This document shows, in pieces, positions 8,053 through 15,183 of a DNA stretch of 23,049 nucleotides. The DNA is from Euryarchaeota archaeon UBA596. GTDB taxonomy: Archaea > Thermoplasmatota > Poseidoniia > Poseidoniales > Poseidoniaceae. The notes under the pieces were generated by a model. It was given only the letters and a program-made list of their open reading frames with translations. It was not told the DNA's origin and did not search any database. A program made the translations under genes and the position numbers. The stretch is taken from NCBI GenBank assembly GCA_002498205.1, contig DAGQ01000098.1, forward strand, positions 1 to 23,049. The letters are read 5' to 3'. Position 1 is the first letter of the stretch, and each line of letters begins with the position of its first letter.

Positions 8053-9369
8053 ATGGCATGGAGTCGCAAATCAGCAATGTTTGCGAGTCTTGCTCTAGCA
8101 ATGTACTTACTAGGTTTAACACTTCGAAATCAACAATTAGTTTCTGTTGCGGTGGTTATCTTTGTTTTTTTAACATATGCTGCACTATTTAGTGGACATG
8201 CAGATGTTGCTGCAAGTGGAAAAAGAAATACTGAATGGGATGGTGAAGAAGGTATTGCTTTTTCAAATATTTTAGCTATGAGAAAATTATCTTCTGCAAG
8301 GTTATTTGAAGATGGAGAAGTAAAAATCACATTAAGAGTTCAAAATAAAAGTGCACTATCTAAAATTGTAGAAGTTAGAGATAGAGTACCAGAAGTTATG
8401 AGAATTAAAGAAGGTGCAAATTACATAATTATGGAATTAGGACCAAGAAGAGAGACATTTATCGAATATACTATTGAAACTCCACTTCGTGGATTTTATA
8501 CAATTGGGCCAGTATCAATTAGAATGCAGGATACATTTGGAATGTTTCACAAAGAAAAAGAAGTTCAAATTTATGATGACTTTTTAGTATTCCCAAAAAT
8601 GGAAGACCTGAAAGATACTTTTGTTAAAAGTAAAGTTCCAAAAATATTCACTGGTGCTGTAAATATTAGACAACCGGGACCTGGATCCGAATTTTATTCA
8701 CTTAGAGAATATTTCCAAGGAGATGAATTTAGATCTATTAATTGGAAAGCATACGCTAGATCTGGTAAATTAATGATTAATGAAAGAGAAAGAGATGCTG
8801 TAAGTGATATTATTTTAATTGTAGATAGTAGATCAGTAGCAGAAACTGGCCCAGTAAGTAGAAATGCACTCGTTTATTCTACAAGAGCTGCAGCAAGTTT
8901 AGCAAAATATTTCTTATCAAGGCGAGATTCTGTAGGATTAGTAGTTTATGGAAATGAAATTGTTAGCGTAGATAGAGATACCGGTAAAAAACAACTTTAT
9001 GTGATTTTAACAAAATTAGCAGGTGCAATGGCAAGAGGTGAGGTCCCCTTACAAGTTGTAGTGAATAGAATCTTACCACACATAAATAAAGGAAGCCCAA
9101 TAATAGTATTATCGAATCTTGAATCTGACCCTACAATTGTAAATGCTTTAAGGGATATGAGAGCGAGAAATTTTGATGTTACTGTTCTTTCACCATCTAG
9201 TTTAGAATTTGAATTTGACGCTAGAAGATTAGATTCTGTAGGTTATGAAGTATTAAAAACGGAAAGAGATGTATTAATCTCTGAATTACGTTCATTGGGC
9301 GTATTTATTTGTGATTGGGAGCCTGACATGCTACTATCAACTGCACTAGCTGGTGCTAGAGGATTTTGA
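8053..9369 (+). CDS. DUF58 domain membrane protein
   Basis: The 438-residue product has two hydrophobic helices at the N-terminus (about 9-24 and 27-47), then a beta-rich region (about 85-185) and the DUF58 signature. That signature reads GSEFYSLREYFQGDEFR (211-227) followed by INWKAYARSGKLMINERE and the start of a vWA-like fold at ILIVDSRS (254-261). The MIDAS metal site looks incomplete (DSRSV in place of DxSxS), which is common in this family. DUF58 proteins are regular partners of MoxR ATPases and this one directly follows the moxR gene. A GGGG-containing site (8041-8044) lies about 8 bases before ATG 8053. It probably acts at the cytoplasmic membrane together with the DUF4350 protein; the client of the system is unknown. 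Confidence 0.92.
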   Translation: MAWSRKSAMFASLALAMYLLGLTLRNQQLVSVAVVIFVFLTYAALFSGHADVAASGKRNTEWDGEEGIAFSNILAMRKLSSARLFEDGEVKITLRVQNKSALSKIVEVRDRVPEVMRIKEGANYIIMELGPRRETFIEYTIETPLRGFYTIGPVSIRMQDTFGMFHKEKEVQIYDDFLVFPKMEDLKDTFVKSKVPKIFTGAVNIRQPGPGSEFYSLREYFQGDEFRSINWKAYARSGKLMINERERDAVSDIILIVDSRSVAETGPVSRNALVYSTRAAASLAKYFLSRRDSVGLVVYGNEIVSVDRDTGKKQLYVILTKLAGAMARGEVPLQVVVNRILPHINKGSPIIVLSNLESDPTIVNALRDMRARNFDVTVLSPSSLEFEFDARRLDSVGYEVLKTERDVLISELRSLGVFICDWEPDMLLSTALAGARGF

Positions 9370-9378
9370 GGTGAAATT

Positions 9379-10344
9379 ATGACTGCAAGTACAACAAATC
9401 CAATCCCAAACCCAAATCAAAATAATTCAACGGCTCACCTTTACGATGGAAAAACCGTAAGGGCTGCTGCTCCAAGTCGTAAAAAAGCTGCTGGAAATAT
9501 GAAATTAGGTACTGAGATTCCCAAAGACGCTATTCCAGAAGTACAGGTTCCATCATTTGTAGAAAGTCTTCTAGGTGGACCTATAGTACCTAAAGTGAAA
9601 TTTTTACCTGCAGATAAAATGGTTAAAAATTTACAACTTTCAGCTTATGGTGTACTATTTATTTTAACATTTTTAACTTTCATTACAACTCCTTCAAGTG
9701 GGACTATTTGGCAAACAATTCTTGGAACAGGCGCATTTACAAATATTATTCATTTGTTAATCTTAACTTCTGCTGGATTAATAGGAGTATATTCAATCAA
9801 GGCTAGAGATCCTAGATGGATGCTTGCTTCATATTTATTATTCATCTTCTTTGGACTTCGATTTGCATCGAGCCAAGTAACCCTAGCATGGGGGGGAGGA
9901 GATGGAGATGTCTTTGACTTAGAACAAAATACATGGATGGAAATGTTGCTAGTAGTTCTTTATGCCGTAAGTTTAGTTATGTATTTAGAACTTACAAATT
10001 CGGTGATCAGATTTAGTATGTTAGATACAAGTATTAAAACAAACGAAGTATATGTTATGAACGTTAAAAGTATTATTAAAAAATATTACAGAAGTATATT
10101 TATCAACCCAACAGTAGCTGGAATTTTAGCAGCATTAGTTCTTTCAATTAATACAATAATACCATTTTTCATAAATTTATTTTCTTCTGAAACGGCATTA
10201 AGAATGGAAAATAGTGTTGAATTAATTAGTGTATATGGTGTTGCAATTGGAAGCTTGATTGTTTTTGCAATTGTAGGAATATTATTTGCGATTAATTTGC
10301 CACTAAGAATTCAAAAATATCGAGAAAAGTCAAGCCCTGAATAA
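9379..10344 (+). CDS. Six-helix membrane protein of the MoxR/DUF58 operon
   Basis: I do not recognise the family. The 321-residue product has a polar, Pro/Asn/Lys-rich cytoplasmic-like N-terminus of about 80 residues, then about six predicted transmembrane helices (approximately 86-104, 121-140, 147-165, 187-207, 243-267, 284-306) and a short basic C-terminus. There is no signal peptide and I see no catalytic motif. The Shine-Dalgarno GAGGTGA overlaps the stop codon of the DUF58 gene, so translation is likely coupled and the protein is probably a fixed partner of the MoxR/DUF58/DUF4350 set. It could be the membrane platform or client on which the ATPase acts; that is inference from position only. 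Confidence 0.8.
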   Translation: MTASTTNPIPNPNQNNSTAHLYDGKTVRAAAPSRKKAAGNMKLGTEIPKDAIPEVQVPSFVESLLGGPIVPKVKFLPADKMVKNLQLSAYGVLFILTFLTFITTPSSGTIWQTILGTGAFTNIIHLLILTSAGLIGVYSIKARDPRWMLASYLLFIFFGLRFASSQVTLAWGGGDGDVFDLEQNTWMEMLLVVLYAVSLVMYLELTNSVIRFSMLDTSIKTNEVYVMNVKSIIKKYYRSIFINPTVAGILAALVLSINTIIPFFINLFSSETALRMENSVELISVYGVAIGSLIVFAIVGILFAINLPLRIQKYREKSSPE

Positions 10345-10346
10345 TT

Positions 10347-10360
10347 AATAAAAATTTATT
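10347..10360. terminator. Possible bidirectional terminator (short palindrome)
   Basis: AATAAA, two bases, TTTATT forms a 6-bp AT-only palindrome between two convergent operons whose stop codons are only 11 bases apart; it overlaps the stop of the minus-strand gene. Archaeal termination often relies on T-rich stretches rather than stable hairpins, so this is plausible but weak. Confidence 0.35.
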
Positions 10361-10547
10361 CACTCTCATCATATAATGATGATGTAAATAAAGATCTTGA
10401 ACCAACATTATCTCTATGTCTATCTTCTATAACTCTCATTTTATTTCTGACTCTTGTAAATAAAAAATGAAAGCCTACATACAAAGCTAATGCATTAAAA
10501 CATAGTAAAAGTAGTTCTGTCGAACCCCAATCAAAAATTTCTACCAT
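10356..10547 (-). CDS. Small single-helix membrane protein
   Basis: A 63-residue reading frame with one hydrophobic helix (about 11-32, rich in Leu, Ala and Phe) followed by a basic and then polar tail (RVRNKMRVIEDRHRD). It starts 12 bases after the ferredoxin stop on the same strand, fits the operon spacing and fills the gap up to the convergent operon, which favours a real gene. The Shine-Dalgarno match is weak (GCGGATATA before the ATG). No family is recognised. A membrane anchor or partner for the neighbouring ferredoxin is conceivable but unsupported by any motif. A chance open frame cannot be excluded. Confidence 0.6.
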   Translation of the reverse strand: MVEIFDWGSTELLLLCFNALALYVGFHFLFTRVRNKMRVIEDRHRDNVGSRSLFTSSLYDESE

Positions 10548-10559
10548 TATATCCGCTTA

Positions 10560-10871
10560 TTATAACGGTGGCCTTACTTCAATATCAACATCACCTGAAG
10601 GTATTCCAATACAAGACAGTCTTGCCATGTTTTCAACTAAATCAAAATCAAGTCCTGGTGGCAATTCATCAGGTAAGGCTACAATTCCTGAATTTAATGT
10701 GACCATGCAGGTGCCACAAGTGCCAGAGGTACAATTTGTGGGGATTTCCACATCACATAATTTAGATAATTCTGAAATTGTATCTGTACCATCATGCTTA
10801 CTTAATCCAAGTAACTGGCTTCCTCTGAAAAATCTTATTACTCCAGAAATATTTTGCTTCTCTTTATGCAT
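10560..10871 (-). CDS. Plant-type [2Fe-2S] ferredoxin
   Basis: The 103-residue protein carries the plant-type cluster motif: Cys47-x4-Cys52-x2-Cys55 (TNCTSGTCGTC) and Cys87 in RLSCIGIPSG, with the expected spacing of about 31 residues. An extra cysteine at 39 lies outside the motif. The fold order is beta strands first (VIRFFRGSQLLGLS), then the cluster loop, then IEVRPPL at the end, matching a stand-alone electron-carrier ferredoxin. GAGG lies about 8 bases before the ATG. It follows the zinc-ribbon gene by 9 bases and precedes a small membrane protein, so it is cotranscribed with RNA-modification and ribosomal genes. Its redox partner is unknown; a role in the molybdenum enzyme chain is possible but the genes are in a different operon. 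Confidence 0.9.
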   Translation of the reverse strand: MHKEKQNISGVIRFFRGSQLLGLSKHDGTDTISELSKLCDVEIPTNCTSGTCGTCMVTLNSGIVALPDELPPGLDFDLVENMARLSCIGIPSGDVDIEVRPPL

Positions 10872-10880
10872 AAATTTGCC

Positions 10881-11969
10881 TCAACGGTCCTCAAAATGTG
10901 TCCAGCGGCCTGTTTGTTTATTGAAATATAGGCCCGCTTTTTTCATCCATTTATTGAATTTAGTTGCACCTGCACCAGTTCTAAGGATGAAATCTTCCCT
11001 ATCTTCCTGCGCTTGAATATATCCCTTTGCAGCTAATGTTTGATCTATCCAATCATTTATTGACATTAAACCTGCACTAATTGTACTTGCTTTGGCTGCT
11101 TCAGCCATAGCATCAGCACTAGCCCCAGTTCTTTCGAGATCTCTTTTAATCAATTGCTCAATTGACTCATAATTAGATGCCGCTGGTTTAGGAGGTACAA
11201 GATCTCTAGGAGATTTTCCTTCAATGATTTTTATTTTATTTCCATTTACGGCTCTCTTTTCGACTACTTCGGATAATTTGGAATTGAATACCTGCTCACA
11301 TTCGTAACAAATAAATGACCAATTATCTAACTCATCCATATTTCTAGAACTTCTTGGATCTAATTCATCTCCACAATGAGGGCATTCATGTAAAATCATC
11401 AATGGGACTCTTTTCCTCCTAAAGTCAACGATATCTTGTGGAAGCCCATTCAAACTTAATAATTCCCAATCTCTAGCGGCTTCCATATTTCTAGTTTCAA
11501 ATTGATCTCTAAGTTTTACTTTTTGATCGTCTTTAGTTTCATCATCTAAATTATTTGCTAACTTAATTAATAATTCACATGTTTTACCTAAACGGTTCAT
11601 AACAATTTTATCTGCACGATATTTTTCTACTTTAGCTAATTTTAATCTTTCAATTTCTTCTTCTAAATCCGCTAAAATATCTTTTTGTTGTCTTTTAAAT
11701 CGCTCTTCTTCGATTTTATCCATCTTCTTTTTATCAGATGTTAGTACTTTAGACAGGTACCTTTGTCTACCCTGACTTGATGGTTCGGCAGAAATAACAG
11801 CCAACACAGATTCTGCAACTTTCTTTTTCAAACCATAATTATCAGTCAGTGTCTCAATTGTTATCTTCTTTAAGTCACCAATTTTTAATCCTGCATCAGC
11901 TAAAGTCATAGAAGTTGTTTCATCAATTCCTCTACGTAATAAAGCCAGATAGGTGTCTTTCTTTGCCAT
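10881..11969 (-). CDS. HhH-like / coiled-coil / zinc-ribbon protein, function unknown
   Basis: I do not recognise this 362-residue protein by name. Residues 8-60 form short helices with LLRRGIDE and LADAGLKIGDLKKIT, reminiscent of the helix-hairpin-helix or alpha-CTD-like nucleic-acid-binding fold. Residues about 75-125 are strongly charged and helical, probably a coiled coil (KKKMDKIEEERFKRQQ). A CxxC zinc knuckle at 196-199 (CPHCGDELD) pairs with Cys221-x2-Cys224 (CYECEQ) to make a zinc ribbon. The C-terminus (about 300-362) is a separate helical piece ending TGRWTHFEDR. A strong GGGGGAGGG lies just before the ATG. It lies 42 bases after ksgA, in the place where other archaea often have extra nucleic-acid-binding genes near rpoF-ksgA. 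A role in RNA or ribosome metabolism is inferred only from domains and context. Confidence 0.75.
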   Translation of the reverse strand: MAKKDTYLALLRRGIDETTSMTLADAGLKIGDLKKITIETLTDNYGLKKKVAESVLAVISAEPSSQGRQRYLSKVLTSDKKKMDKIEEERFKRQQKDILADLEEEIERLKLAKVEKYRADKIVMNRLGKTCELLIKLANNLDDETKDDQKVKLRDQFETRNMEAARDWELLSLNGLPQDIVDFRRKRVPLMILHECPHCGDELDPRSSRNMDELDNWSFICYECEQVFNSKLSEVVEKRAVNGNKIKIIEGKSPRDLVPPKPAASNYESIEQLIKRDLERTGASADAMAEAAKASTISAGLMSINDWIDQTLAAKGYIQAQEDREDFILRTGAGATKFNKWMKKAGLYFNKQTGRWTHFEDR

Positions 11970-12011
11970 TGCTTTCCCTCCCCCGTGTCAGCCCGAAAAG
12001 TCAGTCATATG

Positions 12012-12965
12012 TTAACTCAGTGTTTGTAATTCTTTCTTAGATTTCATGATTTGGGCTGAAAATTCTATCCAATCTTGTAAAGAAAGTTCTTCCGGGCGAC
12101 TATCAAAAAACCTGTCACCCATTGATAAAAATGCGCTTTTCATGATTATTTCCCACTTTTTAGGATCATAACCATGTTTTAATTTTAATTTTGAAGGTTG
12201 TCTTTTTAATGAATTTCTTAATTTTTTCCTTCTTTGATTAAAACTTGTAGCCGAAATTGCTCGAATTAATCTTTTATTGGGAGCTTCTAGATTTTTTGAT
12301 TCTAAATATTCTAAAATCTCTTTTGAAATTAATAACTCTCTTCTTTTTAAATTAACTAATCTACTCTCAATTTTAGGCTGTGGCTTAAAACTTGAAGATG
12401 AAATCTTTCTTCCAAGAGTAATTTCCCAATCTAAAGAAGTACTGATCCACAATGGCCCTCTATTTGATATATATTTATCTCCACTAATTCTTCTTGCAAA
12501 TTCTTCTTGAAACATAAAAACACAACTTTCAATTTTATGTCCATTATTACAAACTGTTGTTATCCTTTCCAAAAGAGGACTTGATATTTGATATGGTATA
12601 TTAGCAATAATATCTGTAAAATCTGGAGGCCATTCCGATTGCAAAGCATCTCCTTCAATCAATATCAATTGCTTCGAGTTTATTTCTTTTTCAAAAATTT
12701 GAGAAATATGATTACAAATTGTTTTATCTATTTCTATCCCAATTACTTCATGTCCGTATTGTAGGAGTTTTTGAGTCAATGCTCCAGGACCTAAGCCAAT
12801 TTCCAAAATTTTTCTTTTTTTGGATTTTAGATTTAAATCGGCAAGAGAACTAATGGATTCAATTACAGAATCATCAATTAGAAAATTCTGTCCTAAATCA
12901 CTATTTGAGTAATAATTAGTCAATAGAATATCAGCTAATTGTCTTGAAGTGTACACGTTACTCAA
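12012..12965 (-). CDS. ksgA: 16S rRNA dimethyladenosine transferase (KsgA/Dim1)
   Basis: This enzyme uses SAM to dimethylate two adjacent adenosines near the 3' end of 16S rRNA during small-subunit assembly. QNFLIDD (26-32) opens the methyltransferase domain, EIGLGPG (55-61) is the SAM-binding loop, GIEID (76-80) holds the acidic ribose contact, and NIPYQISSP (122-130) is the catalytic NxPY-type motif. At 317 residues it is somewhat longer than many archaeal Dim1 proteins, the excess lying in the Lys-rich C-terminal half. The start codon appears to be TTG at 12965, which overlaps the rpoF stop (TTGA); GTG three codons later is an alternative. Proximity to rpoF and L21e is conserved in many archaea and supports the call. 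Confidence 0.95.
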   Translation of the reverse strand: MSNVYTSRQLADILLTNYYSNSDLGQNFLIDDSVIESISSLADLNLKSKKRKILEIGLGPGALTQKLLQYGHEVIGIEIDKTICNHISQIFEKEINSKQLILIEGDALQSEWPPDFTDIIANIPYQISSPLLERITTVCNNGHKIESCVFMFQEEFARRISGDKYISNRGPLWISTSLDWEITLGRKISSSSFKPQPKIESRLVNLKRRELLISKEILEYLESKNLEAPNKRLIRAISATSFNQRRKKLRNSLKRQPSKLKLKHGYDPKKWEIIMKSAFLSMGDRFFDSRPEELSLQDWIEFSAQIMKSKKELQTLS

Positions 12966-13321
12966 ACTGCACCGACATTTTGCTTTACCACATCGAGAAT
13001 TAATTCTATTTCTGAAGTATCTAAAGAGATTCTGCGACTTGCAAGAATTGCTCTAACTTCATCATTGTTCAATGGCATTACTTCGGCTAGTTTTGCTGCT
13101 ATTTCAGGATATTTTGAAATACTCTCCATCTCTAGAAACATACTATACATTTCTTGAAATACATTAGATTCTGTTTTGTATCCATTACGCAAATCACTAG
13201 CTGACCATTCAGCATGTTGCAATGCCATCTTTTGTTCATAAGTTAAAAAACCTCTACGTTTTTGCGTTTCAATCAATGCGTCTCTTACTAATGCGTAATC
13301 AATATACTCATCTTCTACCAT
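12962..13321 (-). CDS. rpoF: RNA polymerase subunit Rpo4/RpoF
   Basis: This 119-residue subunit pairs with Rpo7 (RpoE) to form the stalk of archaeal RNA polymerase. The HRDC-like fold is seen in EIAAKLAEVMPLNNDEVRAI (about 74-93) and the segment ending ELILDVV; the N-terminal KRRGFLTYEQKMALQHA (about 21-37) is a hallmark of the family. The length is standard. A TGTGA element lies 6 bases before ATG, and the gene lies 13 bases after the L21e stop. It shares four bases with ksgA, implying coupled translation. Nothing unusual is visible. Confidence 0.93.
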   Translation of the reverse strand: MVEDEYIDYALVRDALIETQKRRGFLTYEQKMALQHAEWSASDLRNGYKTESNVFQEMYSMFLEMESISKYPEIAAKLAEVMPLNNDEVRAILASRRISLDTSEIELILDVVKQNVGAV

Positions 13322-13334
13322 TATTTTTCACATC

Positions 13335-13625
13335 CTATTCAACTGAACGAAGGTGCTCAGGACGAGCAACTACTGTTTTAGATTTATTTCCATCCATTAC
13401 AGAAACTACCCATGCAGCACCTTGTTTTCCTGTGATTACACCAGTTCTTCCTTGAAACCTACGATTAGGCATACCTCTTTGTTGACCGCCATCAATTACT
13501 ATTGCCACTCTATCTCCTTCAGAGTATTGATGTATAATTCTATCAATATTTAATCGGCTTCTTTCAGTCTTACTTCTACTAGCAATAAACCTCGTACCTT
13601 GACGTTGCCCCTTAGACCTCTTCAT
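13335..13625 (-). CDS. rpl21e: Ribosomal protein L21e
   Basis: This 96-residue protein of the large subunit is specific to archaea and eukaryotes. It starts MKRSKGQRQGTR, has a basic N-terminal arm, and carries the SH3-like core with YSEGDRVAIVID and the conserved RRFQGRTGVITGKQGAAWVV (about 54-73). I take ATG 13625 as the start because GAGG lies 9 bases upstream and the family begins there; an in-frame ATG 48 bases upstream would add an atypical Trp-rich leader. It heads the rpl21e-rpoF-ksgA block and follows pus10 by 66 bases on the same strand. Confidence 0.95.
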   Translation of the reverse strand: MKRSKGQRQGTRFIASRSKTERSRLNIDRIIHQYSEGDRVAIVIDGGQQRGMPNRRFQGRTGVITGKQGAAWVVSVMDGNKSKTVVARPEHLRSVE

Positions 13626-13691
13626 ATTTAACGCCTCAAACCACAAACTGGTGCGTTGCGGCCACCAGCCCACCTGTAATAAGTCAATCGC

Positions 13692-15095
13692 CTAATCAGA
13701 ATGTATGTCAATAACATCTAACCACTCAACTTCGCACGTTAAATCAAGTAATTCTGCGACTGAGGGAGTCGTTCTTCCACTATCTGAAGTTACCATTTCT
13801 TTGATGTATGTACCCGATTGGGCTCTTAATTTAAATTCAATAATTTTCCCATCTACTTTAATTTCAAAAAGATCAATAATTTTTCTTTTCCTAATTTTAT
13901 CAGCTCTTCTGTGAGAAACTCTTTTCGGAGTTCTTTGATTTAATTCGGCTCCATGTAACTTAGAAATTTTGGAAATAATTTCATCATCGGTCAAATTAAT
14001 TTCAAGTTCATTACCCTCTTCATCAAAATTTGAAACTTTAAAACAAATATGATATGATTTATCTGCAGCAGCGTCTTTTACTCTTACAACTTCAGATTTA
14101 TTTGAATTCCTTAATTGTTTTATCTCAACTCTTCCTTTAGCTGATTTATTGACCAAACTGGTTAATTTATCTAAGTCTGCATTTCTTTTCTTAGGATTTT
14201 TTAATTCAATTACTGTAGGTCTACCATTACCTAAACAACGCACATCTATATCTTCCCTACCCATTGAATGAGTTGAATGTGAATCTGCTGAAAAAATCTC
14301 TAGTAACGGATCTGCAATTAATGATTGTACAGATTCAAGATATTGTAATCCTGTATAATCACATTTTTCACAACCCCTACCCTTACAAGTTCTACAATGC
14401 CATTTAGTCTGCGGCAGCCCTCTTTCAAGTTTACAATACCTAGTGTAAAGATATAATGAACGACATTCTAATTTAACTGATAAAGTCAAACAATCAATTA
14501 GTGCAAGTATTTCTGGGGATTCATTAACTATTTCAACATCAGTTTCAAGAAGCATTCTAATTTTCATTGAAATTTCTGAAGATAAGGCTTGTTTTAGATT
14601 AGAACTTCTTTTATCTCCAAAATTAATTCTTATGTATTCTTCTGATTCTAGTAAATCATTAGGTAATTGAAATCCCAACTGCAACCTTGAGAATTCGTAT
14701 TCTTTTAATTCTGAAATTAATCTTGAAGCGATTAAGTCAATTTCAGAAAACAAATCTTCACAAAGAGGACATACTTTTTCGATATTTTCTAAATCCGGAT
14801 TGAGTTTTAAAACCTCACTTCTAATTTCAACACCTGCTTGCTTCAAGGTTTTATTAGCTAGAGATACACCTCCAACTCTTCCTAAACAAAAATCACAACA
14901 TCCAATCCTAACTAAATGGGTTTGCCCACTAATAGAAGGGGCTGGTGAAATTTCATAATTTTCATCATAAAAATCCAAATCATCGTTTAATAATTGAGAT
15001 TCGTTAATCTCTTCTTCTTCAAAATTATTTTCTCCAGTACCATATTGGGCTGAAGAATAATTAGTCCAATCATCATCAATATTATCTTCAGTCAT
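13692..15095 (-). CDS. pus10: tRNA pseudouridine synthase Pus10
   Basis: Pus10 makes pseudouridine 54 (and often 55) in the T-loop of archaeal tRNAs. The 467-residue product has a Cys-rich N-terminal domain (GCCDFCLGR, 66-73, and CPLC, 109-112), a THUMP-like region, a second cluster HCRTCKGRGCEKCDYTG (233-249), and the catalytic motif GREDIDVRCLGNGRP (279-293), where the first Asp, about 282, is the probable nucleophile. The C-terminal domain contains AQSGTYIKEMVTSDSGRTTP, typical of the family. The first 55 residues are an acidic, low-complexity extension (EEEEINESQLLNDDLD) not needed for the fold. GGTGA lies 4 bases upstream of the ATG. It is the first gene of the minus-strand operon that continues with rpl21e, rpoF and ksgA. 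Confidence 0.95.
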   Translation of the reverse strand: MTEDNIDDDWTNYSSAQYGTGENNFEEEEINESQLLNDDLDFYDENYEISPAPSISGQTHLVRIGCCDFCLGRVGGVSLANKTLKQAGVEIRSEVLKLNPDLENIEKVCPLCEDLFSEIDLIASRLISELKEYEFSRLQLGFQLPNDLLESEEYIRINFGDKRSSNLKQALSSEISMKIRMLLETDVEIVNESPEILALIDCLTLSVKLECRSLYLYTRYCKLERGLPQTKWHCRTCKGRGCEKCDYTGLQYLESVQSLIADPLLEIFSADSHSTHSMGREDIDVRCLGNGRPTVIELKNPKKRNADLDKLTSLVNKSAKGRVEIKQLRNSNKSEVVRVKDAAADKSYHICFKVSNFDEEGNELEINLTDDEIISKISKLHGAELNQRTPKRVSHRRADKIRKRKIIDLFEIKVDGKIIEFKLRAQSGTYIKEMVTSDSGRTTPSVAELLDLTCEVEWLDVIDIHSD

Positions 15096-15159
15096 CTAAT
15101 CACCATAGTATTCTAGTCGGGATGAACCTTACAAGAACATGTTTCCCAAACTGATTTAG

Positions 15160-15169
15160 TATTAATTAA
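15160..15169 (-). promoter_or_regulatory. Candidate TATA box for the pus10 operon
   Basis: On the minus strand TTAATTAATA lies about 65-75 bases before the pus10 start, preceded by GAAAAT that could act as BRE. It lies inside a 7-base inverted repeat (ATTTAGT at 15154-15160, ACTAAAT at 15176-15182), which could instead be a terminator signal behind the upstream RND gene. There is no direct evidence for either role. Confidence 0.35.
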
Positions 15170-15183
15170 TTTTCAACTAAATA

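Noticed and set aside
10627..11016. Plus-strand 129-codon frame across the ferredoxin and zinc-ribbon genes
   Set aside because: It runs antisense to the ferredoxin cluster motif and into the next gene; no recognisable protein.
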